Both the position numbers and the translations under genes were made by a program. A DNA stretch of 13,954 nt from an uncultured Alphaproteobacteria bacterium (lineage in GTDB: Bacteria; Pseudomonadota; Alphaproteobacteria; Sphingomonadales; Sphingomonadaceae), in NCBI GenBank assembly GCA_903939555.1, contig CAJAHV010000416.1, positions 1 through 13,954 on the forward strand, given 5' to 3'. The notes under the pieces were generated by a model. The model was not told the DNA's origin and did no database searches. It worked only from the letters and a program-made list of their open reading frames with translations. Shown here one piece after another: positions 1 through 6,315 of this stretch (position 1 is the first letter of the stretch; each line of letters begins with the position of its first letter).

Positions 1-54
1 GCGACGCTGGCGGCGCTGGAAGGTAGCGCGACGCTGGCGGCGCTCGATGGGCAG
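1..54 (+). repeat. 27-bp direct duplication inside the MmgE/PrpD gene
   Basis: Bases 1-27 and 28-54 are near copies. The first 17 bases (gcgacgctggcggcgct) are identical, then the copies diverge. They encode ATLAALEGS and ATLAALDGQ in frame. More copies could lie left of the window. Confidence 0.8.
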
Positions 55-501
55 GGGCGTGACCTTGTGGCCATCACGGCGCTGGTGCCGCCGCTCATCG
101 CCCGGCTGGTCGGGCGGCCGTGGCAGGCGGCGATGACGCCGGCTTATGCGCGGCTGTGCCTGCCGTTTCTCGCAGCGCTGATGTTGCGCGATGGCCGGAT
201 CGACCCGCGCTGCTTCACGCCGCAGGCCTTTGGCGACCCGGAACTGCAGGCGCTGGGCGCGCGGCTGACGATCGCGGTCGATGGCAACCCCGATCCCAAT
301 GCGCTGGGTCCCCAGCGCTTCGTGCTGACCCACGCCGATGGCCGCCAGCAGGAAGTCACCACCGCCGCCACCTTCGGCAGCCCGGCCAACCCGCTGCTGC
401 CGGCCTGGCATGCGGGCAAACTGGCTTTTGCCCGCTCGCTTGCCGCGGTGCCGGTGCCACCGGGCGATCCGCTGGTGTTGCTGTGTGGTGGTGGCCATTG
501 A
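1..501 (+). CDS. MmgE/PrpD family protein, C-terminal part (5' end outside window)
   Basis: The reading frame is open from base 1 to the TGA at 499-501, giving the last 166 residues. The start lies upstream of the window. MmgE/PrpD proteins are 2-methylcitrate dehydratase-like or decarboxylase-like cytoplasmic enzymes of about 450 residues acting on small carboxylic acids. The visible part fits the C-terminal region: the block around MTPAYARLCLPFLAALMLRDG, then a DPELQAL block, a VD segment, an LTHADGR strand and a GSPANPLLPAW segment like the family's G(S/T)P.NPL. The substrate cannot be inferred. A nine-residue duplication (ATLAALEGS/ATLAALDGQ) lies at the left edge. A HapK-like relic starts 34 bases downstream, so the two were probably co-transcribed. 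The family call is by eye; exact function is unknown. Confidence 0.75.
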   Translation, partial: ATLAALEGSATLAALDGQGRDLVAITALVPPLIARLVGRPWQAAMTPAYARLCLPFLAALMLRDGRIDPRCFTPQAFGDPELQALGARLTIAVDGNPDPNALGPQRFVLTHADGRQQEVTTAATFGSPANPLLPAWHAGKLAFARSLAAVPVPPGDPLVLLCGGGH

Positions 502-535
502 TTGCCCACGGCTTCGACCTGAAAGGACCCCTGAC

Positions 536-822
536 ATGCGCCTGCTGGTATTGTTCAATCTGAAACCCGGTGTTTCGGCGGCCGATTACGAACATTGGGC
601 GCAAACCCGCGACATGCCGGCGGTGCGGTCGCTGCCCTCGGTCGACGATTTCCGCGCCTATCGCGTTACCGGTCTGCTCGGCAGCGACACTCCGGCGCCC
701 CATACCGCGTCGAAGCACGCCATGGTTGGGTTGACCCGTTCCAACGCGGTGGAGCTTGGGCCCCTGCTGTCTATGTGACGGGCGAAGCGGTCAACGTCAG
801 CGGCGGCGAGGCAATGCACTGA
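536..822 (+). pseudogene. Composite relic: HapK-like N-terminus joined to SDR fragments
   Basis: An ATG at 536, with AAAGGA about 10 bases upstream, opens an 80-codon frame ending at 778. Residues 1-55 (MRLLVLFNLKPGVSAADYEH onward, ending GLLGSDTPAP) resemble the front half of REDY-like HapK proteins, which are about 100 residues long. From base 701 the same frame reads HTASKHAMVGLTRSNAVELG, the active-site helix of a short-chain dehydrogenase (YxxxK), with His in place of the catalytic Tyr. At about 761-766 the match shifts to frame 1 and continues as AVYVTGEAVNVSGGEAMH to the TGA at 820-822, a typical SDR C-terminus. The back half of HapK, the Rossmann half of the SDR and the SDR stretch between the two blocks are missing. 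I read this as two genes collapsed by at least two deletions. A short expressed chimera of 80 residues cannot be excluded. Confidence 0.75.
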
Positions 823-832
823 CGTTTACCTC

Positions 833-850
833 CCTCCCCGCCAGGGGAGG
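833..850. terminator. Intergenic hairpin between convergent genes, possible weak terminator
   Basis: Seven base pairs, CCTCCCC at 833-839 pairing with GGGGAGG at 844-850, enclose the loop GCCA. It sits between the SDR relic (+) and the acyl-CoA dehydrogenase (-). Neither side has a T-run, so a terminator role is uncertain. Confidence 0.3.
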
Positions 851-859
851 CAGTGGTCC

Positions 860-2002
860 TCAGATCGTACGGGCGATGACTTCGCGCATGATTTCGCTGG
901 TGCCGCCATAGATGCGCTGTACGCGCGCATCGCGCCACATGCGGGCGATCGGATATTCGTTCATGTAACCGGCGCCGCCATGCAGTTGCAGCGCCGCATC
1001 GACGACGCGGCCCTGCATTTCGGTATGCCAAAGCTTGGCGGCGCTGGCTTCGGCGGCGGTCAGCTTGTGTTCGAGCAGGCGCTTCAGCCCCCAGTCGATA
1101 TGCGCCCAGCCGACCTGGAGCTCGGTCTTCAATGACGCCAGCGTGAAGCGGGTGTTCTGGAAGTCGAACACCGTCCTGCCGAATGCCTTGCGGTCCTTGG
1201 TGAACTTGACTGCTTCATCGAATGCCCGCTGCGCGCCGGCCTGTGCCGAAATGGCGATGCCGAGGCGTTCCTGCGGCAACTGGCTCATCAGGTAGATGAA
1301 GCCCTTGTTTTCCTCGCCGAGGCAATTGGTCATCGGCACACGCACGTCGTTGAAGAACAATTCCGACGTATCGGCCGAATTCTGGCCGATCTTGTCGAGG
1401 TTGCGGCCACGGGCAAAGCCTTCGGTGCCGGCTTCGACGAGAATCAGCGATGTGCCCTTGGCACCCTTGTCGGGCTCGGTCTTGGCGACGACGATGATCA
1501 GATCGGCGTTCTGGCCATTGGTGATATAGGTTTTCGAACCGCTGATGACGTAGTGATTGCCATCCTTTTTCGCGGTTGTGCGCACGCCCTGCAGGTCGGA
1601 CCCGGCGCCCGGCTCGGTCATCGCGATGGCGGTGATCAGCTCGCCGCTGATCATCTTGGGCAGATATTTCTGTTTTTGCTCCTCGCTGCCATAGGCGACG
1701 AGATAATCGGCGACGATGTCGGATTGCAGGGTGATGCCGGCTGATGATCCGGCATAGGCGAGTTCTTCGTTGACGACGGCGTTATAGCCGAAATCGAGGC
1801 CCAGGCCGCCATATTGCTCGGGCACTGTTGGACAGAGCAGGCCGTTTTCGCCGCACGCCCGCCAGAATGCCTTGGAAACGATGCCTTCTTCCTCGAACGT
1901 GTCGAGATGCGGGTAAAGTTCCTTGTCGAACAGCTTGCGGACAGTGCCGCGAAAGGCTTCGTGATCGGCGTTATAGGCACCGCGTTCGCTGGTATCGAGC
2001 AT
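860..2002 (-). CDS. Acyl-CoA dehydrogenase, LCAD-type
   Basis: A 380-residue FAD-dependent acyl-CoA dehydrogenase, full length for the family. It would oxidise an acyl-CoA to the 2-enoyl-CoA and pass electrons to ETF in the cytoplasm. In order it shows the N-terminal helical domain, the FAD/substrate segment AMTEPGAGSD (near residue 130), SGSKTYITNG, LPQERLGIA, RKAFGRT, QLHGGAGYMNEYP and the tail IYGGTSEIM. The MCAD-position glutamate before GGT is absent (IYGGT), as in long-chain and isovaleryl-CoA enzymes. In those the base is the Glu of the LPQER helix, here about residue 245. An in-frame ATG at 2020 would add six residues but has no ribosome site; the ATG at 2002 has GGGAGA seven bases upstream, so I chose it. 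The gene is divergent from the dipeptidase and convergent with the upstream relic. Substrate length is unknown. Confidence 0.93.
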   Translation of the reverse strand: MLDTSERGAYNADHEAFRGTVRKLFDKELYPHLDTFEEEGIVSKAFWRACGENGLLCPTVPEQYGGLGLDFGYNAVVNEELAYAGSSAGITLQSDIVADYLVAYGSEEQKQKYLPKMISGELITAIAMTEPGAGSDLQGVRTTAKKDGNHYVISGSKTYITNGQNADLIIVVAKTEPDKGAKGTSLILVEAGTEGFARGRNLDKIGQNSADTSELFFNDVRVPMTNCLGEENKGFIYLMSQLPQERLGIAISAQAGAQRAFDEAVKFTKDRKAFGRTVFDFQNTRFTLASLKTELQVGWAHIDWGLKRLLEHKLTAAEASAAKLWHTEMQGRVVDAALQLHGGAGYMNEYPIARMWRDARVQRIYGGTSEIMREVIARTI

Positions 2003-2009
2003 CTGTGGA

Positions 2010-2015
2010 TCTCCC
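2010..2015 (-). promoter_or_regulatory. Ribosome binding site deciding the start at 2002
   Basis: GGGAGA on the minus strand, seven bases before the ATG at 2000-2002. It lies inside the longer reading frame from 2020 and so favours the shorter protein. Confidence 0.6.
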
Positions 2016-2071
2016 GTCATCGCTGGTTGTCGTAATTGTTAGCCGAAACGCAGGCGGGCGCGCCACCTGTC

Positions 2072-2101
2072 TTGCATGTCAGGGCAAAGGGGTGCGACTA
2101 T
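2072..2101 (+). promoter_or_regulatory. Candidate promoter of the dipeptidase gene
   Basis: TTGCAT (2072-2077), an 18-base spacer and GACTAT (2096-2101) form a fair sigma-70-like match. The -10 box ends only six bases before the ATG at 2108, so transcription would begin at or next to the start codon and give a leaderless message. This is by eye only. Confidence 0.3.
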
Positions 2102-2107
2102 ATCGCC

Positions 2108-3358
2108 ATGCGCCAGATTGCCCTTCTCGCCCTCGCCCTTCTCGCCAGCCCGGCTTTCGCCGCCGATGATCCCAATCTTGCCCGCGCCCGCGCCGTGCTG
2201 AAGGCGCAGCCAATCATCGATGGGCATAACGACTGGGCCGAACAGTTGCGCGGCCAGTTCGGCGAAAAATGGTGGAGCGTCGATTTGATGGCTGATGGCC
2301 GCAAGCTGCCGGCGCCGTTGCAGACCGATATTCCGCGCCTGCACGCTGGCCAGGTCGGCGGACAATTCTGGAGCGTGTGGGTCCCGGCCAACATTACCGG
2401 GCCGGCTGCGGTCAAGGCGACGCTCGAACAGATCGACATCATTCGCGGTATCGTCGCGCGCTATCCAAAGGATTTCGAACTCGCCGCCACAGCCGCTGAC
2501 ATGCGCCGCATCCAGAAAACCGGCAAGGTGGCGAGCCTGATGGGGGTCGAAGGCGGCAGCCAGATCGACAATTCGCTGCCGACGCTGCGCATGTTCCACG
2601 CCCTCGGCGTCCGCTACATGACGCTGACGCATGTCCGCCACAATGACTGGGCCGACAGCGCCAATGAAGCGCCGCGTGCAAAGCCATTGACGGCCTTTGG
2701 AGAAGCGGTGGTTCATGAAATGAACCGCATCGGCATGATCGTCGACATCAGCCATGTTTCGCCCGGCACGATGAAGGCGGCAATGGCGGTGTCGAAGGCA
2801 CCGGTGATGTTCTCGCACTCCTCGGCGCGGACACTGGTCGATCATCCGCGCAATGTGCCCGATGATGTGCTGGCGATGCTGAAGGCCAATGGTGGCGTCG
2901 CGATGGTGAATTATGCGCCCGGCTATGTCGGCCGTGCCCGCCAGGAATGGGAAGCCTCGCGCGCCGCCGAGCGTGCCCGCGCCAATGCACCGCCCTATTC
3001 CGGCCTGTATATCGGCCAGCCCGAACGCGCCGCCGCCGCACTGGCGGCATGGGAAAAGGCCAACCCGATGCCGCCGGTGACGTTGTCCGATGTCGCCGAT
3101 CACCTCGATCATCTGGCAAAGGTGGCGGGGCATGACCATGTCGGCATCGGCAGCGACCTCGATGGCATCGACACGACGCCGACCGGGCTTGAGGGCGTTG
3201 AAACCTATCCGGCGCTGATCGCCGAACTGCTGAGTCGCGGCTGGAGCGAGGACGACTGCAAGAAGCTCGCGGGCGGGAATATCCTGCGGGTGCTCGAGGC
3301 GGTGGAGAAGGTTTCGGCCGGGATGCAGGGCGAGGTGCCGAGCGCGGCTGCGCCGTAA
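2108..3358 (+). CDS. Membrane dipeptidase-like protein (peptidase M19), exported
   Basis: A 416-residue zinc dipeptidase of the renal dipeptidase/M19 family, which cleaves dipeptides including some with D-residues. The ATG at 2108 begins a clear signal peptide (MRQIALLALALLASPAFA, cut before ADDP), pointing to the periplasm. An upstream in-frame TTG at 2036 would bury that signal and is rejected. All metal ligands of the human enzyme have counterparts: H40 and D42 in IDGHND, E148 in MGVEGG, H216 in DISHVS, H237 in FSHSSAR and D350 in GIGSDLDG. H175 in TLTHVRHN matches the substrate-binding histidine. Bacterial members of this length with signal peptides are common. The gene stands alone, divergent from the acyl-CoA dehydrogenase and convergent with the thiolase. 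The physiological substrate is not shown. Confidence 0.93.
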   Translation: MRQIALLALALLASPAFAADDPNLARARAVLKAQPIIDGHNDWAEQLRGQFGEKWWSVDLMADGRKLPAPLQTDIPRLHAGQVGGQFWSVWVPANITGPAAVKATLEQIDIIRGIVARYPKDFELAATAADMRRIQKTGKVASLMGVEGGSQIDNSLPTLRMFHALGVRYMTLTHVRHNDWADSANEAPRAKPLTAFGEAVVHEMNRIGMIVDISHVSPGTMKAAMAVSKAPVMFSHSSARTLVDHPRNVPDDVLAMLKANGGVAMVNYAPGYVGRARQEWEASRAAERARANAPPYSGLYIGQPERAAAALAAWEKANPMPPVTLSDVADHLDHLAKVAGHDHVGIGSDLDGIDTTPTGLEGVETYPALIAELLSRGWSEDDCKKLAGGNILRVLEAVEKVSAGMQGEVPSAAAP

Positions 3359-3378
3359 AGCACGCCGCGCTTTCGGCC

Positions 3379-4569
3379 TTAATCCCGTTCGACTGCGATC
3401 GCCGTCGCTTCGCCGCCGCCGATGCACAGCGCCGCGACGCCGCGCTTGCCGCCGGTGCGTTCCAGCGCGGCGACCAACGTCGCGATGATTCGCGCGCCCG
3501 ACGCGCCGATCGGATGGCCGAGCGCCGTTGCCCCGCCATGGATGTTGAGCTTGGCATGCGGGATGCCGAGGTCGTGCATGGCGATCATCGCGACAGTGGC
3601 AAAGGCTTCGTTGATTTCGAACAGGTCGACATCGGCGATGCTCCAGCCGGCCTTTTTCAGCAGCTTCTCGATCGCCGGTACCGGTGCCGTGGTGAATTTG
3701 CCGGGTTCATGGGCGTGCGCCGCATGGGCAACGATACGCGCGCGCACTGGCAGGCCCTGCGCCGCCGCCGTGCTGGCGCGGGTCAGCACCAGTGCGGCGG
3801 CCCCGTCCGAAATCGACGAGGCATTGGCAGCGGTGATCGTGCCGTCCTTGGCAAAAGCGGGCTTGAGGCCGGGGATCTTGTCGGGGCGCGCCTTGCCCGG
3901 GGCTTCGTCGGTGGTGACCAGCGTGTCCCCGCCGCGGCCCGGCACCGTCACCGGGGTCACTTCCGCGTCGAAAGCTCCCGAGGCGATGGCAGCACTGGCG
4001 CGCACCAGGCTTTCAATGGCAAAATCATCTTGGGCGGCACGGGTGAACTGGTAATCACGCGCGCTTTCTTCGGCAAAGGCGCCCATCAGCTTGCCCGGGT
4101 CATAGGCGTCCTCCAACCCGTCAAGATACATCGAATCCTTGATGGCATCATGGCCGATGCGCGCGCCGCTGCGGTGCTTGGTGAGCAGATAGGGCGCGTT
4201 CGACATGCTCTCCATACCGCCCGCCACGATCACCGCCGCGCTGCCGGCGAGCAGGGCATCATGCGCCATGATCGCCGCCTGCATGCCCGAACCGCACATC
4301 TTGTTGAGGGTCGTCGCCTCGACCGACAGCGGCAGACCGGCGCCGAGCGCCGCTTGGCGCGCCGGCGCCTGGCCCAGCCCGCCGGGCAGCACGCACCCCA
4401 TGAAGATCTGTTCCACCATTTCGGGCGCCACGCCCGACCGCGCCACCGCGGCGCGCACGGCGATCGCGCCCAGCGTCGTGGCGCTCACGCCGGCGAGCGC
4501 GCCCTGAAAGCCGCCCATCGGCGTGCGGGCAAAACCGGTGATGACAACAGGATCGGCGGGAAGTGTCAT
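3379..4569 (-). CDS. Thiolase (acetyl-CoA C-acyltransferase/acetyltransferase)
   Basis: A 396-residue thiolase that joins or cleaves acyl-CoA and acetyl-CoA, the last step of beta-oxidation or the first of acetoacetyl-CoA formation. The nucleophile is C92 in LNKMCGSGMQA. The other active-site blocks are N320-E321 in EINEAFA, H352 in GHPIGASGAR and C382 in LCIGGGEATA, all spaced as in the Zoogloea enzyme. The last block reads GGGEATAIA where GGGMGIA-like is usual, a mild departure. The start is the ATG at 4569, five bases after GGAG; a longer frame from 4623 lacks any ribosome site and would begin with an unlikely 18-residue lead. Sequence alone does not separate degradative from biosynthetic thiolase. 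Three acyl-CoA dehydrogenases nearby favour a catabolic role, which is inference. Confidence 0.92.
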   Translation of the reverse strand: MTLPADPVVITGFARTPMGGFQGALAGVSATTLGAIAVRAAVARSGVAPEMVEQIFMGCVLPGGLGQAPARQAALGAGLPLSVEATTLNKMCGSGMQAAIMAHDALLAGSAAVIVAGGMESMSNAPYLLTKHRSGARIGHDAIKDSMYLDGLEDAYDPGKLMGAFAEESARDYQFTRAAQDDFAIESLVRASAAIASGAFDAEVTPVTVPGRGGDTLVTTDEAPGKARPDKIPGLKPAFAKDGTITAANASSISDGAAALVLTRASTAAAQGLPVRARIVAHAAHAHEPGKFTTAPVPAIEKLLKKAGWSIADVDLFEINEAFATVAMIAMHDLGIPHAKLNIHGGATALGHPIGASGARIIATLVAALERTGGKRGVAALCIGGGEATAIAVERD

Positions 4570-4595
4570 GCGGGCTCCAGAGCTTATTGCCCGTT

Positions 4596-4623
4596 GACAT
4601 AAGGCCGCCGCCGCCAAAATCAA
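4596..4623 (-). promoter_or_regulatory. Weak candidate promoter of the thiolase gene
   Basis: On the minus strand TTGATT (4618-4623), a 16-base spacer and TATGTC (4596-4601) precede the thiolase start. The -10 box matches the consensus at only three positions. It lies just beside the left limit of the dabA relic. Confidence 0.2.
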
Positions 4624-4628
4624 ACCGT

Positions 4629-5011
4629 GTCGACGATCAAACCGGCGAGCAGCGGCCGGCGATCAATTCGACGCGCACCATGATCGGCGGCACCAGGGTC
4701 AACGCATCCGAACCCCGGCCCAGCCATGATTGGTCGCAAGTGCGCCCGGAATGGGGGCTGGCGGGCAATGCCGCCTTCATCGCCGCGCCTTTGGCAGCGG
4801 CAACAAGGCGCTGCACAATGTCATCGGTTCGAAGGCAAAGGTGGCGGCGATGGACGAGGTCATCAAGGCCAGTCAGGCGGTGCGCGAACTGGTCGACAAC
4901 CGCTGGATCCACTTGTTCGCCATGGATGACGGCGGGCGAGTGACGCGCCGCTACGACATCGGGGGCGCCTTGTTGGGCTGGGCTGATACGAAAAGGGCGG
5001 CGGTTGATTGA
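4629..5011 (+). pseudogene. dabA: Relic of DabA (DUF2309/YbcC family) C-terminus
   Basis: DabA is the roughly 800-residue zinc-containing subunit of the DabAB inorganic-carbon uptake system, partnered by the NuoL-like DabB. Only pieces of its C-terminal part remain. Frame 3 from 4629 reads DDQTGEQRPAIN and then HDWSQVRPEWGLAGNAAF, ending IAAP near 4790. The match then moves to frame 2 as FGSGNKALHNVIGS (from 4790) and goes on as VRELVDNRWIHLFAMDDGG to the TGA at 5009-5011. In intact relatives an estimated 50-60 residues separate RNAAFI from the GSGNK block, and another 40-50 separate that block from the final N.WI segment; both stretches are missing. The N-terminal three quarters and dabB are absent, and the thiolase lies upstream on the other strand. 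The frameshift plus two internal losses make this a dead gene. Family recognition is from remembered YbcC motifs. Confidence 0.8.
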
Positions 5012-5021
5012 ACCGCCGCCC
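4991..5021 (-). terminator. Intrinsic terminator of the acyl-CoA dehydrogenase operon
   Basis: An 11-bp perfect stem, GGGCGGCGGTT (4995-5005) with AACCGCCGCCC (5011-5021), has a five-base loop. On the minus strand it is followed at once by TTTT (4994-4991). It lies 10 bases past the stop of the gene ending at 5032. The stop codon that ends the dabA relic frame falls at the loop/stem boundary. Confidence 0.75.
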
Positions 5022-5031
5022 CGTTATTCGC

Positions 5032-6249
5032 TTATGCTGCCGCGTTGAACGGCTTGTCCTTGTCGGGCCGCAGGTCGCCCGGCAGGCCGAGCACGCGCTC
5101 GGCGATGATGTTGCGCAGGATTTCGTCGGTGCCGCCGGCGATGCGCAGGCCTGCCGACCACAGGTACGAGCCTTGCAGCTTGTCAAGTTCGGGGTCGGCG
5201 CCCTCGGTCACAAAGCCATCACCGCCGGCCAGATCAAGCGCGAAGGCCGCCATTTCCTGCATCGTCTTGGCAACGACAACCTTGGAAATGCTCTGCTCCG
5301 GTCCCGGCATTTCGCCTTTGGACAGGGCCGACAGCGCCCGCAACTGGGTCAGTTTGATGCCTTCGTCGTTGATGTACGACTGGGCGATGCGCTGGCGCAC
5401 GTCGCCGGCTTCGATGGCTGGGCCGCCATTGGGGGCCTCGACGCCCTTGGCGAGCTTCATCAGCGTTGCATAGCCCGGGGCGTGCTTGGGCTTGCCGCCG
5501 ACGGCAAGCCGCTCGTGCATCAGCGTCGTCAGCGCGACCTTCCAGCCATCGCCTTCGGCGCCCAGTCGCCAGGCGTCAGGGACGCGGACATTGTTGAAGA
5601 ACACTTCGTTGAAATCGCTGCCGCCCGACATCTGCTTGATGCCGCGCACTTCCATGCCCGGCGCCTTCATGTCGACGATGAACATGGTCAGGCCCTTGTG
5701 CTTGGGCTTGGACGGATCGGTGCGGCACACGACGATGCCGTAATCCGACGCATGGGCAAAGCTTGTCCACACCTTCTGGCCATCGATGATCCAGTCATCG
5801 CCGTCCTTGACGGCTTTGGTGCGGATGCCCGCGAGGTCCGACCCGGCGGCGGGTTCGGAGAACAACTGGCACCAGACTTCGTCACCAACCAGCGCCTTGG
5901 GCACATAGCGCGCCGCGACTTCGGGGTTGCCATGCGTGAAGACGGTGGGGATGCACATCCCCAGCCCGATCGAATAAAGCCCCGATGGCGCGTGGAAACG
6001 GCCTTCTTCCTGACCATAGATGATCGACTGCATCGGCCCCAGGCCTTGGCCGCCGAACGCCTTGGGCCAGGTGATGCCGGTATAGCCGGCGGCAAACTTC
6101 TTTGCCTGCCAGGCCTTGGAGCGGGCGATGAATTCATCGAGCTTCCATGGTGTTGCCGGCGGCTCGCGATATTCGTCGGCATTTGCTTCCAGCCAGGCGC
6201 GCACCGTGGCGCGATATTCGGCTTCTGCGGCAGTGTCGTTGAAATCCAT
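5032..6249 (-). CDS. Acyl-CoA dehydrogenase, large-subunit type
   Basis: A 405-residue acyl-CoA dehydrogenase. Blocks in order: WPKAFGGQGL (61-70), the FAD/substrate loop LFSEPAAGSD (129-138), DGQKVWTSFA (156-165), MSGGSDFNEVFF, LMHERLAVGG (243-252), and the tail IAGGTDEILRNIIAERVLGLP (370-390). Glycine stands where MCAD has its catalytic Glu. E246 of the MHER helix lies where IVD/LCAD-type enzymes carry the base and is the best candidate. Several bacterial paralogues of this type (for example the mycobacterial FadE26-27 and FadE28-29 pairs) work as alpha2-beta2 heteromers on bulky side chains. The smaller dehydrogenase just upstream, 66 bases away on the same strand, fits such a partner. The ATG at 6249 is preceded by AGAGGGA. 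A strong terminator follows the gene. The substrate is unknown. Confidence 0.93.
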   Translation of the reverse strand: MDFNDTAAEAEYRATVRAWLEANADEYREPPATPWKLDEFIARSKAWQAKKFAAGYTGITWPKAFGGQGLGPMQSIIYGQEEGRFHAPSGLYSIGLGMCIPTVFTHGNPEVAARYVPKALVGDEVWCQLFSEPAAGSDLAGIRTKAVKDGDDWIIDGQKVWTSFAHASDYGIVVCRTDPSKPKHKGLTMFIVDMKAPGMEVRGIKQMSGGSDFNEVFFNNVRVPDAWRLGAEGDGWKVALTTLMHERLAVGGKPKHAPGYATLMKLAKGVEAPNGGPAIEAGDVRQRIAQSYINDEGIKLTQLRALSALSKGEMPGPEQSISKVVVAKTMQEMAAFALDLAGGDGFVTEGADPELDKLQGSYLWSAGLRIAGGTDEILRNIIAERVLGLPGDLRPDKDKPFNAAA

Positions 6250-6315
6250 GGGGTCGATCCCTCTGTTCGGTAGCGCAAACTGCGCCAGAATTGGTGTGAA
6301 AGCGCTGCGGCGCGA

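Noticed and set aside
1000..2002. Missing catalytic Glu in the acyl-CoA dehydrogenase tail (IYGGT) as a sign of inactivity
   Set aside because: Long-chain and isovaleryl-CoA dehydrogenases normally have Gly there and use the Glu in the LPQER helix, which is present.
3357..3373. Short hairpin AAAGC/GCTTT between the dipeptidase and thiolase stops
   Set aside because: Only five pairs with a seven-base loop and no T-run; too weak to call a terminator in GC-rich DNA.
2039..3427. 462-codon open frame on the minus strand across the dipeptidase gene
   Set aside because: It is antisense to a gene with signal peptide and all zinc ligands. Its product is rich in Arg, His and Ala without recognisable motifs, as expected from GC-rich mirror frames.
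3514..4602. 362-codon plus-strand open frame opposite the thiolase
   Set aside because: Antisense shadow of a gene with all thiolase active-site blocks. The composition is His/Arg-rich and motif-free.
4594..4622. TTGACA on the plus strand as a promoter for the dabA relic
   Set aside because: The -35 box is perfect, but no -10 box matches at 16-18 bases spacing, and the relic has no start codon with a ribosome site.
5008..6273. 421-codon plus-strand open frame opposite the large acyl-CoA dehydrogenase
   Set aside because: It mirrors a well-supported dehydrogenase codon by codon, and no domain is visible in it.
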